From Candidatus Gastranaerophilales bacterium (GTDB lineage: Bacteria; Cyanobacteriota; Vampirovibrionia; Gastranaerophilales; Gastranaerophilaceae): 64,000 nucleotides of DNA. The position numbers were made by a program, and so were the translations under genes. Shown piece by piece: positions 35,322 through 44,801 of the stretch (its first letter is position 1; each line of letters starts with the position of its first letter). Location of the stretch: NCBI GenBank assembly GCA_944323475.1, contig CALUSQ010000007.1, positions 1-64,000 of the forward strand, read 5' to 3'. The notes under the pieces were generated by a model. The model was given only the letters and a program-made list of their open reading frames with translations, was not told the DNA's origin and did not search any database.

Positions 35322-36868
35322 GCATTGTTTTTCTTTTTGCTTCTTCCGTACAAAAGTAGCAATGGCAGACATAAAAGACTAATTATACCCCATACTCTAA
35401 ATGTCTCCATATATGCACAAAGTGTAGATTGTTGGACAAGCTGGTTATACAACATACCATGAGCTTTTTGGTATGCAACTGCGTAAACATCATACTGGCA
35501 GAAATAAGATGTCAATGCTACCAATTTCTCCGAAAAAACAGAATTTTGAGGGTTCAAAAATTCAACCAAATTATGTTGAAAAGCCTGTGAATATCTTGAA
35601 ACCATAGTAGCAACAAGTGATGTACCAATTGCTGCCCCTAAATTTTTTATAAGATTTTGAACACCGCTTGCATTTGTCATCTTTGCATTAGATATTGTTT
35701 CCATTGATGCTGTAGTTAAAACAGTAATTGTCATACCTACAGAGAAACCGAATATAAAGTTTGGAATAATAATACTCATCATTGACATTTCAAGATTTAA
35801 AAAACCAAACATCAGACTCGAAATACCAAGACCAATTAAGCCTATCGCAGTTAAAAGACGAAAATCAAAAATCTTGTTAGTTACACTGTATAAAGAAATA
35901 GCTAGTACACTGCCAAAACCTCTAGGCATAAGAGAATAACCACTCCAAAAAGCATTATACCCAATTAAATTTTGTAAAAACAAAGGCATAATAGTAGTAG
36001 ATGCATACAATACCATATTTGCAATAACCAAAATCAATGTACCTACAACAAAACTCTTATCTTTAAATACCGATAAATCAATGATTGAATCTTTTTGAAC
36101 AATTTGAGAATAAATAAATAAAACCATTGCAAACATTGAAACACCGAAGGTCCAACAAATCCATTCTGAACCAAACCAGTCAGCATTATTACCCTTATCT
36201 AAAAAAACTTGAAAAGTAACTAACCAAATTATCAAAAATGTAAAACCAACAAAATCAATTTTAGGATTTTTTTGCTTCATCGCATATGGAGGATCATATA
36301 TCCACAATTTAGAAGTAATTGTAGCAAGTATACCAAAAGGTATATTAATAAAGAAAATCCAATTCCAAGACCAGTTATCAGTTAGCCAACCTCCCAATAT
36401 AGGTCCGATTACCGGAGCAACAACAACTCCAAAACCAAAAATAGACATAGCAAGGGCTCTTTTTTCTAAAGGAAAAGCCTCAAGCAAAATAGCCTGTGAA
36501 ACAGGTAACAATGCCCCACCACCAACACCTTGCAAGACCCTTGATAAAATCATCATATCGAGAGAAGTCGACATTCCACAGAATAAAGAAGCAACGGTAA
36601 AAATTAATATGCATCCTATAAAAAACTGTTTTCTGCCAAAAAGTTTGCTAAACCAATCTACAGAAGGTACGACTATACCGCTTGCAATCAAATAACTGGT
36701 CAAAATCCAAGTTGCTTCATCATTGCTAGAAGAAAAACTCCCTGCCATCTGAGGTAAGGCAACGTTTGCAATGGTTCCATCCAAAACAAACATAAAAGCT
36801 GCGCTCATTACAGCTATTGTTGTAAGCCAAGGATTAATAGGTGCTTTATTTTCTTGTATTATTCCCAT
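35318..36868 (-). CDS. DHA2-family (EmrB/QacA-type) drug efflux MFS transporter
   Basis: 516 residues with 14 predicted TM helices. Motifs are VLDGTIANVALPQMAGSF (TM1), SRVLQGVGGGALLPVSQAI (motif B region) and FGVVVAPVIGPILGGWLTD (motif C, drug:proton antiport). EmrB normally works with the membrane fusion protein EmrA and an outer-membrane channel; neither is adjacent. It lies 14 bases downstream of a MarR regulator, so it is probably controlled by it. Confidence 0.9.
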   Translation of the reverse strand: MGIIQENKAPINPWLTTIAVMSAAFMFVLDGTIANVALPQMAGSFSSSNDEATWILTSYLIASGIVVPSVDWFSKLFGRKQFFIGCILIFTVASLFCGMSTSLDMMILSRVLQGVGGGALLPVSQAILLEAFPLEKRALAMSIFGFGVVVAPVIGPILGGWLTDNWSWNWIFFINIPFGILATITSKLWIYDPPYAMKQKNPKIDFVGFTFLIIWLVTFQVFLDKGNNADWFGSEWICWTFGVSMFAMVLFIYSQIVQKDSIIDLSVFKDKSFVVGTLILVIANMVLYASTTIMPLFLQNLIGYNAFWSGYSLMPRGFGSVLAISLYSVTNKIFDFRLLTAIGLIGLGISSLMFGFLNLEMSMMSIIIPNFIFGFSVGMTITVLTTASMETISNAKMTNASGVQNLIKNLGAAIGTSLVATMVSRYSQAFQHNLVEFLNPQNSVFSEKLVALTSYFCQYDVYAVAYQKAHGMLYNQLVQQSTLCAYMETFRVWGIISLLCLPLLLLYGRSKKKNNA

Positions 36869-36882
36869 CTAAAATTATTTCT

Positions 36883-37359
36883 TTATATTTGTATACTTGC
36901 GTTTTCACTTATTTTTGCAGAAATTTCTGCAAGCATTTCTGCTGTAATTTCCAATTTTTGACTATCAAATTGGGCTAAAAATCTATTCATATCATCTTTC
37001 ATTTTATTTTGATATTTAGAAAGTACATCAATACCTTTTTTGGTAATTTGAGCTACTTTTACTACTCTATTTCCTTTATTAGAAGTCTCTCTTGCAATCA
37101 AATTTTTATTTTCCAAAATATTTAAAATTCTTGTCACATTCGAACGATCTTTTAAAAGAATTTTGGCCAAATCTCTTTGACAAATACCATCAAAACTTGA
37201 TATAGCATCTAGAGTTATAAATTGTTCAAGCGTAATATCTGCACCCAATTCATTTAACAAATTAGCACCTCTTAACCTTAAATAAACAGATGTCTTATCT
37301 ATTAAATAAGGAAAAGATCTGGCATAACAATTTAAATAATCTTTCTCCAAATTCTCCAT
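36883..37359 (-). CDS. MarR-family transcriptional regulator
   Basis: 158 residues with a winged helix-turn-helix (about 45-110): ITLEQFITLDAISSFDGICQ, then DRSNVTRILNILENKNLIAR and KVAQITKKGIDVLSKY. MarR proteins are dimeric repressors released by small aromatic ligands. It is first in an operon with the EmrB-type exporter. Two palindromic sites lie just upstream of its start codon, which suggests autoregulation. Confidence 0.92.
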   Translation of the reverse strand: MENLEKDYLNCYARSFPYLIDKTSVYLRLRGANLLNELGADITLEQFITLDAISSFDGICQRDLAKILLKDRSNVTRILNILENKNLIARETSNKGNRVVKVAQITKKGIDVLSKYQNKMKDDMNRFLAQFDSQKLEITAEMLAEISAKISENASIQI

Positions 37360-37361
37360 TT

Positions 37362-37395
37362 ATGTTGCAACTCCAACATGTTGTAATTCCAACAT
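37362..37395. promoter_or_regulatory. Tandem MarR-type operator
   Basis: Two 18-base palindromes of the form ATGTTG-N6-CAACAT lie at 37362-37379 and 37378-37395, sharing two bases. A TATAAT-like -10 for the MarR gene lies immediately beyond (about 37396-37405). Both sites therefore cover the start of transcription and the gap to the divergent gene at 37474. Confidence 0.75.
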
Positions 37396-37473
37396 TATAT
37401 TATAATATTAAGAAAAAAACGTCAATAATGAAAAAGTCAGACAAATTTTTTTAATTAAGTTATAATAATTTCT

Positions 37474-37794
37474 ATGAACAAAGAAGAAGAATTAAAAATT
37501 ATTGAAGATATGCAAGCAGTTGCACAGCAAATGAAGCTGGATGACATTGAAGAGAACCCTGACAGCGAATTTGATATATTTGAATGCCAGTGTTGCGGGG
37601 AAGAAAAACCTCTTGCCGGTTCGGTTGTATATGAAGGAATAAGAGTTTGCAACGATTGTGTTGTTCTTGCAGAAGCAGGATTTGCTTTAGGAAAAATCAA
37701 ATCAATAAAAGATTTGATGAAAAACATGGAAGACAAAAAACTTGAAGCACAATGCCTTTTCATAAAACAAGACCAAATTGAACATAATAACTAA
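37474..37794 (+). CDS. Small zinc-ribbon protein
   Basis: 106 residues. An acidic helical N-terminus is followed by a four-cysteine ribbon: FECQCCGEEKPL and RVCNDCVVLA, about 21 residues between pairs. It may bind zinc and a nucleic acid or protein. No named family was recognised. TATAAT at 37461-37466 lies 7 bases before the ATG with no Shine-Dalgarno, so it is probably leaderless. It is followed after 13 bases by the LptF-like gene. Confidence 0.7.
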   Translation: MNKEEELKIIEDMQAVAQQMKLDDIEENPDSEFDIFECQCCGEEKPLAGSVVYEGIRVCNDCVVLAEAGFALGKIKSIKDLMKNMEDKKLEAQCLFIKQDQIEHNN

Positions 37795-37807
37795 CAGAGT
37801 AAATCAG

Positions 37808-39010
37808 ATGGATAAAGAAAATATCAAGGAAGTGCTTACAGAGCTGAGAGAAAAAGCACAACCTGAATTAGAAAAACTAAACAGTATCAAAGATCGTATG
37901 ACTATTCTTGACAGGTACATACTATTTCAGGTTCTTGAAATTTTTATAATGGGTATTATTATATTTACTTCTATTATTTTTGCATCTGATACTTTTATAA
38001 CTTTAATAAAACAAATTACATTATATGGAATACCGTTTAATGTTGCATTGATGATTGTTCTTTTAAATCTGCCTCAAGTTATAGTAATGGCAATACCTAT
38101 GAGTGTATTATTCTCTACTGTAATGACACTAAATAAACTTAGTCTTTCATCAGAAATTACTGTTATGAGAGCTTGTGGTATAGGTTTAAACCGTATCGCA
38201 AAACCAATATTTATATTTGCTGCAGTTATGAGCCTTTTTACCTTTATTGTAAATGAAACAATAGTACCAATTACAAATTCTCAATCAAAAACGCTTGCTG
38301 TATGGGCGTTGGGACAAAAAAATATTCCAAACGGCAAACAAAATTTTACATTTAAAGAGACACAATCTTCACCAGATGGCGGCAATTCGATGAAAAGACT
38401 CTTCTTCGTTCAAAAATGCGAAGATAATATGCTCAAAAATGTAACAGTAGTGGATTTTTCAGAAAAAGATGCCCTAAAAGTTATTCAATCACAATCAGGC
38501 AGAACAAGTCCTGATGGTTGGCAGTTTATTAAAGGTGCAGCCTACACAATGACCAAAAAAGAAAATATATTAAACAGCGTTTGGTTTGCAGAAACAACTG
38601 CTGATTTTGGTATGGATGTAAAAGACAAATTAACAGAAGATGAAGCGACTCAATACAATGTCATTGCTCTTTGGAAATATGTAGAAAATAATGCAAAGAA
38701 ACACCATGACCCTAAAATGCATTCTATTTTTAAAATAGAATTGCATAACAAATTTGCTTTTCCTTTCACAACATTGGTTTTAGTATTGCTGGGAGTTCCA
38801 TTGGCTATCACTCCACCTAGAATCCGCTACAACAGAGGTTTTTTATTTAGTATTTTAATCATATTTTTATATTATCTTTTAAGAGCACTGTCATTGTCTC
38901 TTGGTGAAGAAATGAAAATTACTCCCTTGCTTGCTGCATGGATACCTAATTTAATCTTGTTTATTTTAGGATCTTATTTATATTACAAAAAAGTATACAC
39001 AATAAATTAA
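37808..39010 (+). CDS. LptF/LptG-family permease (YjgP/YjgQ)
   Basis: 400 residues from ATG 37808 (MDKENIKEVL); the frame also extends upstream to a TTG. Three N-terminal TM helices (about 45-135; LNLPQVIVMAIPMSVLFSTV is typical) precede a periplasmic beta-jellyroll (about 165-300). Three C-terminal TM helices follow (about 308-395; FPFTTLVLVLLGVPLAI). LptF/G carry lipopolysaccharide from the inner membrane in Gram-negative cells. Only one homolog is seen here, as in cyanobacteria, so F versus G is not decided. Confidence 0.88.
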   Translation: MDKENIKEVLTELREKAQPELEKLNSIKDRMTILDRYILFQVLEIFIMGIIIFTSIIFASDTFITLIKQITLYGIPFNVALMIVLLNLPQVIVMAIPMSVLFSTVMTLNKLSLSSEITVMRACGIGLNRIAKPIFIFAAVMSLFTFIVNETIVPITNSQSKTLAVWALGQKNIPNGKQNFTFKETQSSPDGGNSMKRLFFVQKCEDNMLKNVTVVDFSEKDALKVIQSQSGRTSPDGWQFIKGAAYTMTKKENILNSVWFAETTADFGMDVKDKLTEDEATQYNVIALWKYVENNAKKHHDPKMHSIFKIELHNKFAFPFTTLVLVLLGVPLAITPPRIRYNRGFLFSILIIFLYYLLRALSLSLGEEMKITPLLAAWIPNLILFILGSYLYYKKVYTIN

Positions 39011-39011
39011 G

Positions 39012-40382
39012 TTACTTGTTTACACAAGCTGTAATTGCATCCATTAAGCGAGCAACAAAAACAATTTCAATATTTTTAAATTCATCTTTATTAATTTTGT
39101 TCAATGCAGGAACAACGATTTTTTTAAAGCCTAATTTTTCTGCTTCTTTTACTCTTTTTTCAAGATTGTTCACAGCTCTAATCTCACCTGAAAGCCCAAT
39201 TTCACCAACTATAACAGTATCTTGACTAACAATAACATCTCTTGCACAAGTAGCAACAGCCAACGCAACACCTAAATCAGCTGCGGGTTCATCAATTTCC
39301 ATACCACCTATAACATTTACATATACATCTTGTTTGCTTAGATTCAAACCAATACGTTTTTCTAAAACAGCCAGTATTTGCAAAAGCCTGTTGTAATCAA
39401 TACCATTAGAAACTCTTCTTGGTGACGGATAAGGAGTTGTTCCGACCAATGCTTGTATCTCAATCAATAGCGGTCTTGTACCTTCATTTGTTGCAATAAC
39501 TACACTACCTGGAGCAACTGAATTGTTTCTTTCGTTTAAAAACATTTCACTGGGATTTGATATTTCGTGCAGACCGTCATCACACATATTGAAAACACCG
39601 ACTTCATTAGTTGTGCCAAAACGATTTTTCATACATCTTAAAAGTCTGTATGATTTGTATCTGTCTCCCTCAAAATAAATTACTGTATCAACCATATGTT
39701 CAAGAACTTTAGGACCGGCAATGTTTCCTTCCTTTGTTACATGACCAATAACAATAACCGTAATATTTTTATTTTTAGCTATATCCATAAGAATATTGGT
39801 GCATTCTCTTATTTGAGAAACGCTTCCGGGAGAACTTGTTATCGCTTCAGAATATACAGCCTGAATACTGTCAATTATTAAGACTTGCGGTTTTAATTCT
39901 TCTATTTGATTTTTTATTGCTTCAAAATTTGTTTGTGAATATATAAAAAGAGAATTCGATTCAACCCCAAGCCTTTTAGCTCTCAATTTTACTTGTGAAG
40001 CTGATTCTTCTGCTGAAACATAAAGCGCTTTTCTATCCCCATTACAGATATATTTACTTGTCTGAAGCAATATTGTAGATTTACCTATACCAGGATCCCC
40101 TGCCAAAAGTACAATAGAACCCTGAACAAACCCACCGCCTAAAACGCGGTCAAATTCTTCTATACCGGTTGAAAAACGAATAGTATTATCAAGTTCTATG
40201 TCATTTATCAAACAGGGCTTTGTATCATTCATCACAGACTTACTGAGTACAGGTTGAACACTAGAATCAAAGACCTCTTCAACAAGAGTACCCCATTTCC
40301 CGCAGTCTGGACATTTACCCAAGTATTTTGGCGTTTCATATCCACAATTTTGACAAATCCATTTAGTTTTTAACTTAGCCAT
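39012..40382 (-). CDS. radA: DNA repair protein RadA (Sms)
   Basis: 456 residues from ATG 40382 (MAKLKTKWIC). The zinc finger is CQNCGYETPKYLGKCPDC. The RecA-like domain has Walker A GDPGIGKSTI, and the RadA-specific KNRFGTTNEVG. A C-terminal Lon-like domain has ADLGVALAVATCA. RadA is a DnaB-like helicase that extends D-loops in recombination. TATAAT (40394-40389) lies 6 bases before the ATG, which favours this start and a leaderless message. It converges on the LptF-like gene with a one-base gap. Confidence 0.94.
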   Translation of the reverse strand: MAKLKTKWICQNCGYETPKYLGKCPDCGKWGTLVEEVFDSSVQPVLSKSVMNDTKPCLINDIELDNTIRFSTGIEEFDRVLGGGFVQGSIVLLAGDPGIGKSTILLQTSKYICNGDRKALYVSAEESASQVKLRAKRLGVESNSLFIYSQTNFEAIKNQIEELKPQVLIIDSIQAVYSEAITSSPGSVSQIRECTNILMDIAKNKNITVIVIGHVTKEGNIAGPKVLEHMVDTVIYFEGDRYKSYRLLRCMKNRFGTTNEVGVFNMCDDGLHEISNPSEMFLNERNNSVAPGSVVIATNEGTRPLLIEIQALVGTTPYPSPRRVSNGIDYNRLLQILAVLEKRIGLNLSKQDVYVNVIGGMEIDEPAADLGVALAVATCARDVIVSQDTVIVGEIGLSGEIRAVNNLEKRVKEAEKLGFKKIVVPALNKINKDEFKNIEIVFVARLMDAITACVNK

Positions 40383-40499
40383 ACAAAAATTATACATGAA
40401 ATTTAATACTAAATTTGTAACAAAATCTCAATATAATGTCATTTGTATATCTTTTTATATACATAAGTGGTACATTAAATACAACAAAGGAGTGTTAAA

Positions 40500-41084
40500 A
40501 TGAAAATTAATCCCGTCACCTCGAGGTTTAGCTCTCCCTATTATAAACCCCATCACATCCAAACTAAACAATCTCCGTCTTTTTCTTCTGTGAAGCTGGG
40601 AGAACTTTCAGAAGATGAAATCTGTTCTCTATATTATGATTCATTAGAACTTATGAATATAATACGTTGGGCAGCGCCAATACTAAATGAAAGATTTTCA
40701 GATAAATTTGATGCGGAATTGAATATTTTCCCTGATATAGACAGAACAATAGTTCTAAATATAAAAGCCAGTTTAGATAATCTTGACAATTTAAAAAAAT
40801 ATATCGTAGAAAATAATGACAAATTTAAATTTCCTCAAGAAATGATTGATGATTACAAAAACAACGGATATTCGTATGACAGATGGTTGTTCGAAAGTAA
40901 ATATAATCCTTTAATGATTTCTCTTGAAGAAAAAGGTGAAAAAGGCGTAATAAAAACAATAATTGATTTTTGCAATGATATAACAGATGAAAAAATAGTA
41001 TCCGAGTTATATAAATCATACGATCACAACTATGATAAAAACAAAAACATACCATCTTATTACTGGGAATTTCCGGGGGGCTAA
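40500..41084 (+). CDS. Hypothetical protein with an N-terminal PSF motif
   Basis: 194 residues, no membrane segment. AAAGGAG precedes the ATG. The N-terminus is basic and disordered (MKINPVTSRFSSPYYKPHH, then SPSFSSVKLGELSEDE). The rest is helical and acidic, with several aromatic residues and a Lys/Asp/Asn-rich end. No domain was recognised. It is followed one base later by another hypothetical gene with a similar N-terminus (PSFKAK), so the two probably form a pair. Confidence 0.65.
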   Translation: MKINPVTSRFSSPYYKPHHIQTKQSPSFSSVKLGELSEDEICSLYYDSLELMNIIRWAAPILNERFSDKFDAELNIFPDIDRTIVLNIKASLDNLDNLKKYIVENNDKFKFPQEMIDDYKNNGYSYDRWLFESKYNPLMISLEEKGEKGVIKTIIDFCNDITDEKIVSELYKSYDHNYDKNKNIPSYYWEFPGG

Positions 41085-41085
41085 G

Positions 41086-41772
41086 ATGAAAATAAATGAA
41101 ATAAACAATAAAACTAATAATATACAATTACAAAAGAAAAAAAATAATAATATTAAATTTTCAAAAAAAACTCCTTCTTTTAAAGCCAAAGTTACAATAC
41201 ACAAATCACTTGAGGATATAATATCAGGAGTATCTTTTCCAATAAAATTAGAAGGTGCTCTTCTTAGTGCAGCAAATAAATTAGCCAAAATACTTGAAAA
41301 ATTTGATGATAATTTAATCATTGATATATCAGGTACAAAGAAATTTACATCGTTTTTAGACATATTCAGAGACAAACTTGGCTTAAAAATTGATATAAGA
41401 TACTTTGATCAGAAAAAAGCATATTTTGACATTCTTAACAGAAAACCTCAAGAACAGTTTTTGAAAGAATCTACACTCGAAGGATTAAAGAAAAAAGACG
41501 AAACACTTATATATATGCTTCGACACAAAATAGGTGTAGGAAAGTATTTTAGCCCATCTCATGAAACAGAAGATCAATATATTGAAACACTTGCAAAAAT
41601 GGTTAAAGAAGATGTTTTAAAAATGCCTAACAGGTTATTAGAAAATTCGAATATTGAAAAAAATTCAGACAATACGTTTAGCCTTGTAATAAAACCTGAC
41701 AAATGGAAAGGCGGAGAAAACAATACTCCAATAAGAAATACTTGGGCCTGGTACAGAGGTATAGAATATTAA
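41086..41772 (+). CDS. Hypothetical protein with an N-terminal PSFKA motif
   Basis: 228 residues from ATG 41086 (MKINEINNKTN); the frame extends upstream into the previous gene, but a GGGGGG run before the ATG and the shared MKI start favour this one. A Lys/Asn-rich N-terminus ends in TPSFKAKVTI (about residues 28-37), followed by a mixed helical domain with LLSAANKLAKILEKFDDNLI and DKWKGGENNTPIRNTWAWYR. No known family. It is co-directional with the previous gene. Confidence 0.65.
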   Translation: MKINEINNKTNNIQLQKKKNNNIKFSKKTPSFKAKVTIHKSLEDIISGVSFPIKLEGALLSAANKLAKILEKFDDNLIIDISGTKKFTSFLDIFRDKLGLKIDIRYFDQKKAYFDILNRKPQEQFLKESTLEGLKKKDETLIYMLRHKIGVGKYFSPSHETEDQYIETLAKMVKEDVLKMPNRLLENSNIEKNSDNTFSLVIKPDKWKGGENNTPIRNTWAWYRGIEY

Positions 41773-41781
41773 ATAATATTG

Positions 41782-43236
41782 TTACATAGAATATGCACTA
41801 AACTGACAAATTTGAATAATTTTGTCAGCCAATATACATACAATCACCGTAGCTAAAGAACAAGCATAAAGTATAAACTTTGATGAAATTACTCTTTCAT
41901 CAAAAACTATATCTGTTTCTATTCTTCTAAACATACACCTGATTATACGCCAATAAGCATATATAGTGATTACAGAAGCTATCATTGCAATAATCAAAAA
42001 CGGCAAGAATATAAAACCTGAACGTGCTACAGCAGAAAAGATATAAAGCTTTGCAACAAAACCGCTTGTTGGTGCCAATCCTGCAAGTGCAATCAAAACA
42101 ACTGTGAATGCAAATACAAAATATTGTCTTTTATACCAAAGCCCCTTAAAATCACTCAAATTTTGCAATTTTGCAGAATTATAAAGAAATATAATTGCAG
42201 CCCAAGCACCAATATTTGCAATTACATAGCTAAAAAGATAAAACATTACGCTTGAAAGACTATATACAGAAAAAACACAAAGCCCTAAAAGCATTATAGC
42301 AGAATGCACGCTCATTGAATATGCCATGATTCTTTTAATATTTTCCTGTCTAATAGAAGAAAGAGAACTTAAAAGTATTGTTATTACAGCAAGTGTTGCA
42401 AAAACAATCCTCATTGTAAAAGTATAATTTAAAAAAATCATTAAAAGTTTTGCCAAAACCCCAAAACAAGAAATTACACAAACAGTAGACATATAAGCAC
42501 CAATAGGATAACTCGTTCCTTGAAAAGTGTCAGGCAACCAACTGGAAAAAGGAGCAATACCAAGCTTGAATAAAATAGTTGATATCATAAGAATCATAGA
42601 AAAAGTTAAAAGAATTTGAGGTTGTGTCTGCATAATATTGGCATTTGCAAAATAAAGACTAATTTGATCATAGTTCACCTGTGCGCACATTCCGTATATC
42701 AAAGACATACCAAGTAAAAATAATGCCGAAACAACTGCACCTTGAACTAAATATCCAAATGTCAATTGTTTAGCATTAGGACTTTTGGTAAACGATAATA
42801 AAAGATAGCAACTCAAGCCCAATGCTTCTAAAGAAACAAATAAACCTACAAAATCAGTCGCACTAATAGCACACATTGCAAATAAAATACCAGATAAAAA
42901 TACTGTAAAATATTCAAATGCTCTATCTCTTTTTTCCCGAATCATATTTCTTGAAAGCAAAACAAGAAAAAAACCGCATATCAAAATTAATATCTTAAAA
43001 AATACTGTATAAATATTTGTTAAAAAAGCCCCTTCAAAAGCATATGCATCAGGTTCTATTTGAAGATTAATTGTAGAAGCAATTGCAGCAGCTATCCCAA
43101 GCAATGAAATCCATTTTGAAAGCTTATAAAAACGAGTATCAAAAAACAATGATGCCAAAATATTAACAATAATAAAAATTATTAGTATAAATTCAGGCAT
43201 ATATGCATTTTTTATCATTTCAATAACTTCTGACAT
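41782..43236 (-). CDS. nuoN: NADH-quinone oxidoreductase subunit N (NuoN-like)
   Basis: 484 residues, about 13-14 TM helices, normal NuoN length. The antiporter-like core is readable: Glu137 in FVSLEALGLSCYLL (TM5), Lys224 in LFKLGIAPFSSWLPD (TM7), and a late Lys in PTSGFVAKLYIF (TM12). The TM8 lysine expected in the segment after WLPDxxQG is Val254 (STVCVISCFGV). It is last of nuoJKLMN. Its partial loss of residues matches the more altered NuoL and NuoM. Confidence 0.9.
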   Translation of the reverse strand: MSEVIEMIKNAYMPEFILIIFIIVNILASLFFDTRFYKLSKWISLLGIAAAIASTINLQIEPDAYAFEGAFLTNIYTVFFKILILICGFFLVLLSRNMIREKRDRAFEYFTVFLSGILFAMCAISATDFVGLFVSLEALGLSCYLLLSFTKSPNAKQLTFGYLVQGAVVSALFLLGMSLIYGMCAQVNYDQISLYFANANIMQTQPQILLTFSMILMISTILFKLGIAPFSSWLPDTFQGTSYPIGAYMSTVCVISCFGVLAKLLMIFLNYTFTMRIVFATLAVITILLSSLSSIRQENIKRIMAYSMSVHSAIMLLGLCVFSVYSLSSVMFYLFSYVIANIGAWAAIIFLYNSAKLQNLSDFKGLWYKRQYFVFAFTVVLIALAGLAPTSGFVAKLYIFSAVARSGFIFLPFLIIAMIASVITIYAYWRIIRCMFRRIETDIVFDERVISSKFILYACSLATVIVCILADKIIQICQFSAYSM

Positions 43237-43254
43237 TTAATCCCCATTTCAAAA

Positions 43255-44778
43255 CTATACCTGTAATACATCTAAAATTATACTTGAAACAGATTGGTAT
43301 ACTGCAATAATATTCATCGGATTTATACCGAGATAAACAATAACTGCACAAAGAGCACTTAAAACTGCTGTTTCTTGAGGGCTGAGATCTTTTATCCCTT
43401 TCCATTGATCCAACAAAACCGAACAAAAAACTTTATAAAAGAAATACATTATGTAACCTGCAGAAACAGCTATTGCGCCAAGGCCAATAAATGCCACAAT
43501 TTTTACCATAAGTTGTTGATCAAGATTTGAAAACATAGCTCCTGTCAAGACCATTAATTTAGGAGTAAACATAATCAAAAATGGCATACCAATTGTTGCA
43601 AAACAAATAATCAATGCCAAATACATACACTTTGGCATTACCTGACCTATACCGCCCAAAGCTGTTATATAAGTTGTTTTTGTTCTAAATTCTATACTCG
43701 AAATTATTACAAACAATGCACTATACACAATAGATGCAGCTATCGCACAAAACACCGCGCCATTAAAGCCTGTAGTATTTAAGCAACTCAATCCAACCAT
43801 AACAAACCCCATAGTTGCAATATTGGCATATGCAACCATCTTTTTTATACCTTGCTGGACAATTGATAAAGCTCCTCCATAGACTATATTTACAATTCCC
43901 CATATCATTAATACTGGTGCAAAAATTTTAAAAATTTCTGGAAAAACTTGCATATTAAATCTTATCATTCCATAAACACCAGTATTCAATATAAGCCCAG
44001 ACAAAAGTATATTAACAGGTGCTGCTGATTTACTTTGTATGTCAGGATACCAATTATGGAAAAATGCAAACGGTGTACGAATAACAAAACCTATTAAAAA
44101 GTTTACAAAAACAGTAATCTGAAACCAAAGCGGATAAATCTTTGAATCCATATTCAATGTTTCAATATTTGCTGTCAAAACATTGCTAACAGCAAAATTG
44201 TAATAATAAAGTATTAACATACCAAAAAACAAAAACATATTTGCAACAAAAGAAGCTAAAGTAAATTTCATAGCGGCACGTCTGGCCTCAGAATTTCCCC
44301 ACTGAGAAACAAGGAAATATATTGGGATCAAAGATAACTCCCAAAATACAAAAAACATAAACATATCTTTTGCGCAGAAAATACCTAGAACAGCAGCCTC
44401 AAGTAAAAACACCATAGAATAATATAATTTATGCTTTGAACGTATGTGTATTTTACTTATAAATAATGTAATTAATACAACAAATGTCGTTAAAACAACC
44501 ATCAACAAAGTAATTCCATCAAGTGCAAATTTTGCAGTTATACCGAGACTTTTTAGCCAAGAGATTCCAAAAAATGTAAGCTCTTTTTCATATGACATAC
44601 CAAAAAGACTTGTATCAAAAAATGCAAGAAACAACAACGCATATACAAAATGAAAACTTGCAAACCATTTTGCAAATCTTCTAATCTTTACCTGATGATT
44701 AGGAAATTTTGGAAACATTATGATTAAAGCCACAATTATAGGTGCAAATATAAGCCATATTAAAGATAAAAAATTCAT
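43255..44778 (-). CDS. nuoM: NADH-quinone oxidoreductase subunit M (NuoM-like)
   Basis: 507 residues with about 14 TM helices. The fold is clear: FFVFWELSLIPIYFLVSQWG holds the conserved TM5 Glu147. By alignment with the E. coli protein, Lys234 is Arg234 (FVIRTPFAFFHNWYPD), Lys265 is Asn265 (GLILNTGVYGMIRF), and Glu407 is Lys407 (MFTPKLMV). The TM7-8 loop WLPDAHSQAPT is also changed. Proton pumping in the usual way is doubtful. GGAG precedes the start. Confidence 0.9.
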   Translation of the reverse strand: MNFLSLIWLIFAPIIVALIIMFPKFPNHQVKIRRFAKWFASFHFVYALLFLAFFDTSLFGMSYEKELTFFGISWLKSLGITAKFALDGITLLMVVLTTFVVLITLFISKIHIRSKHKLYYSMVFLLEAAVLGIFCAKDMFMFFVFWELSLIPIYFLVSQWGNSEARRAAMKFTLASFVANMFLFFGMLILYYYNFAVSNVLTANIETLNMDSKIYPLWFQITVFVNFLIGFVIRTPFAFFHNWYPDIQSKSAAPVNILLSGLILNTGVYGMIRFNMQVFPEIFKIFAPVLMIWGIVNIVYGGALSIVQQGIKKMVAYANIATMGFVMVGLSCLNTTGFNGAVFCAIAASIVYSALFVIISSIEFRTKTTYITALGGIGQVMPKCMYLALIICFATIGMPFLIMFTPKLMVLTGAMFSNLDQQLMVKIVAFIGLGAIAVSAGYIMYFFYKVFCSVLLDQWKGIKDLSPQETAVLSALCAVIVYLGINPMNIIAVYQSVSSIILDVLQV

Positions 44779-44801
44779 AAACTTCTCCGTAATAACTTAT
44801 T

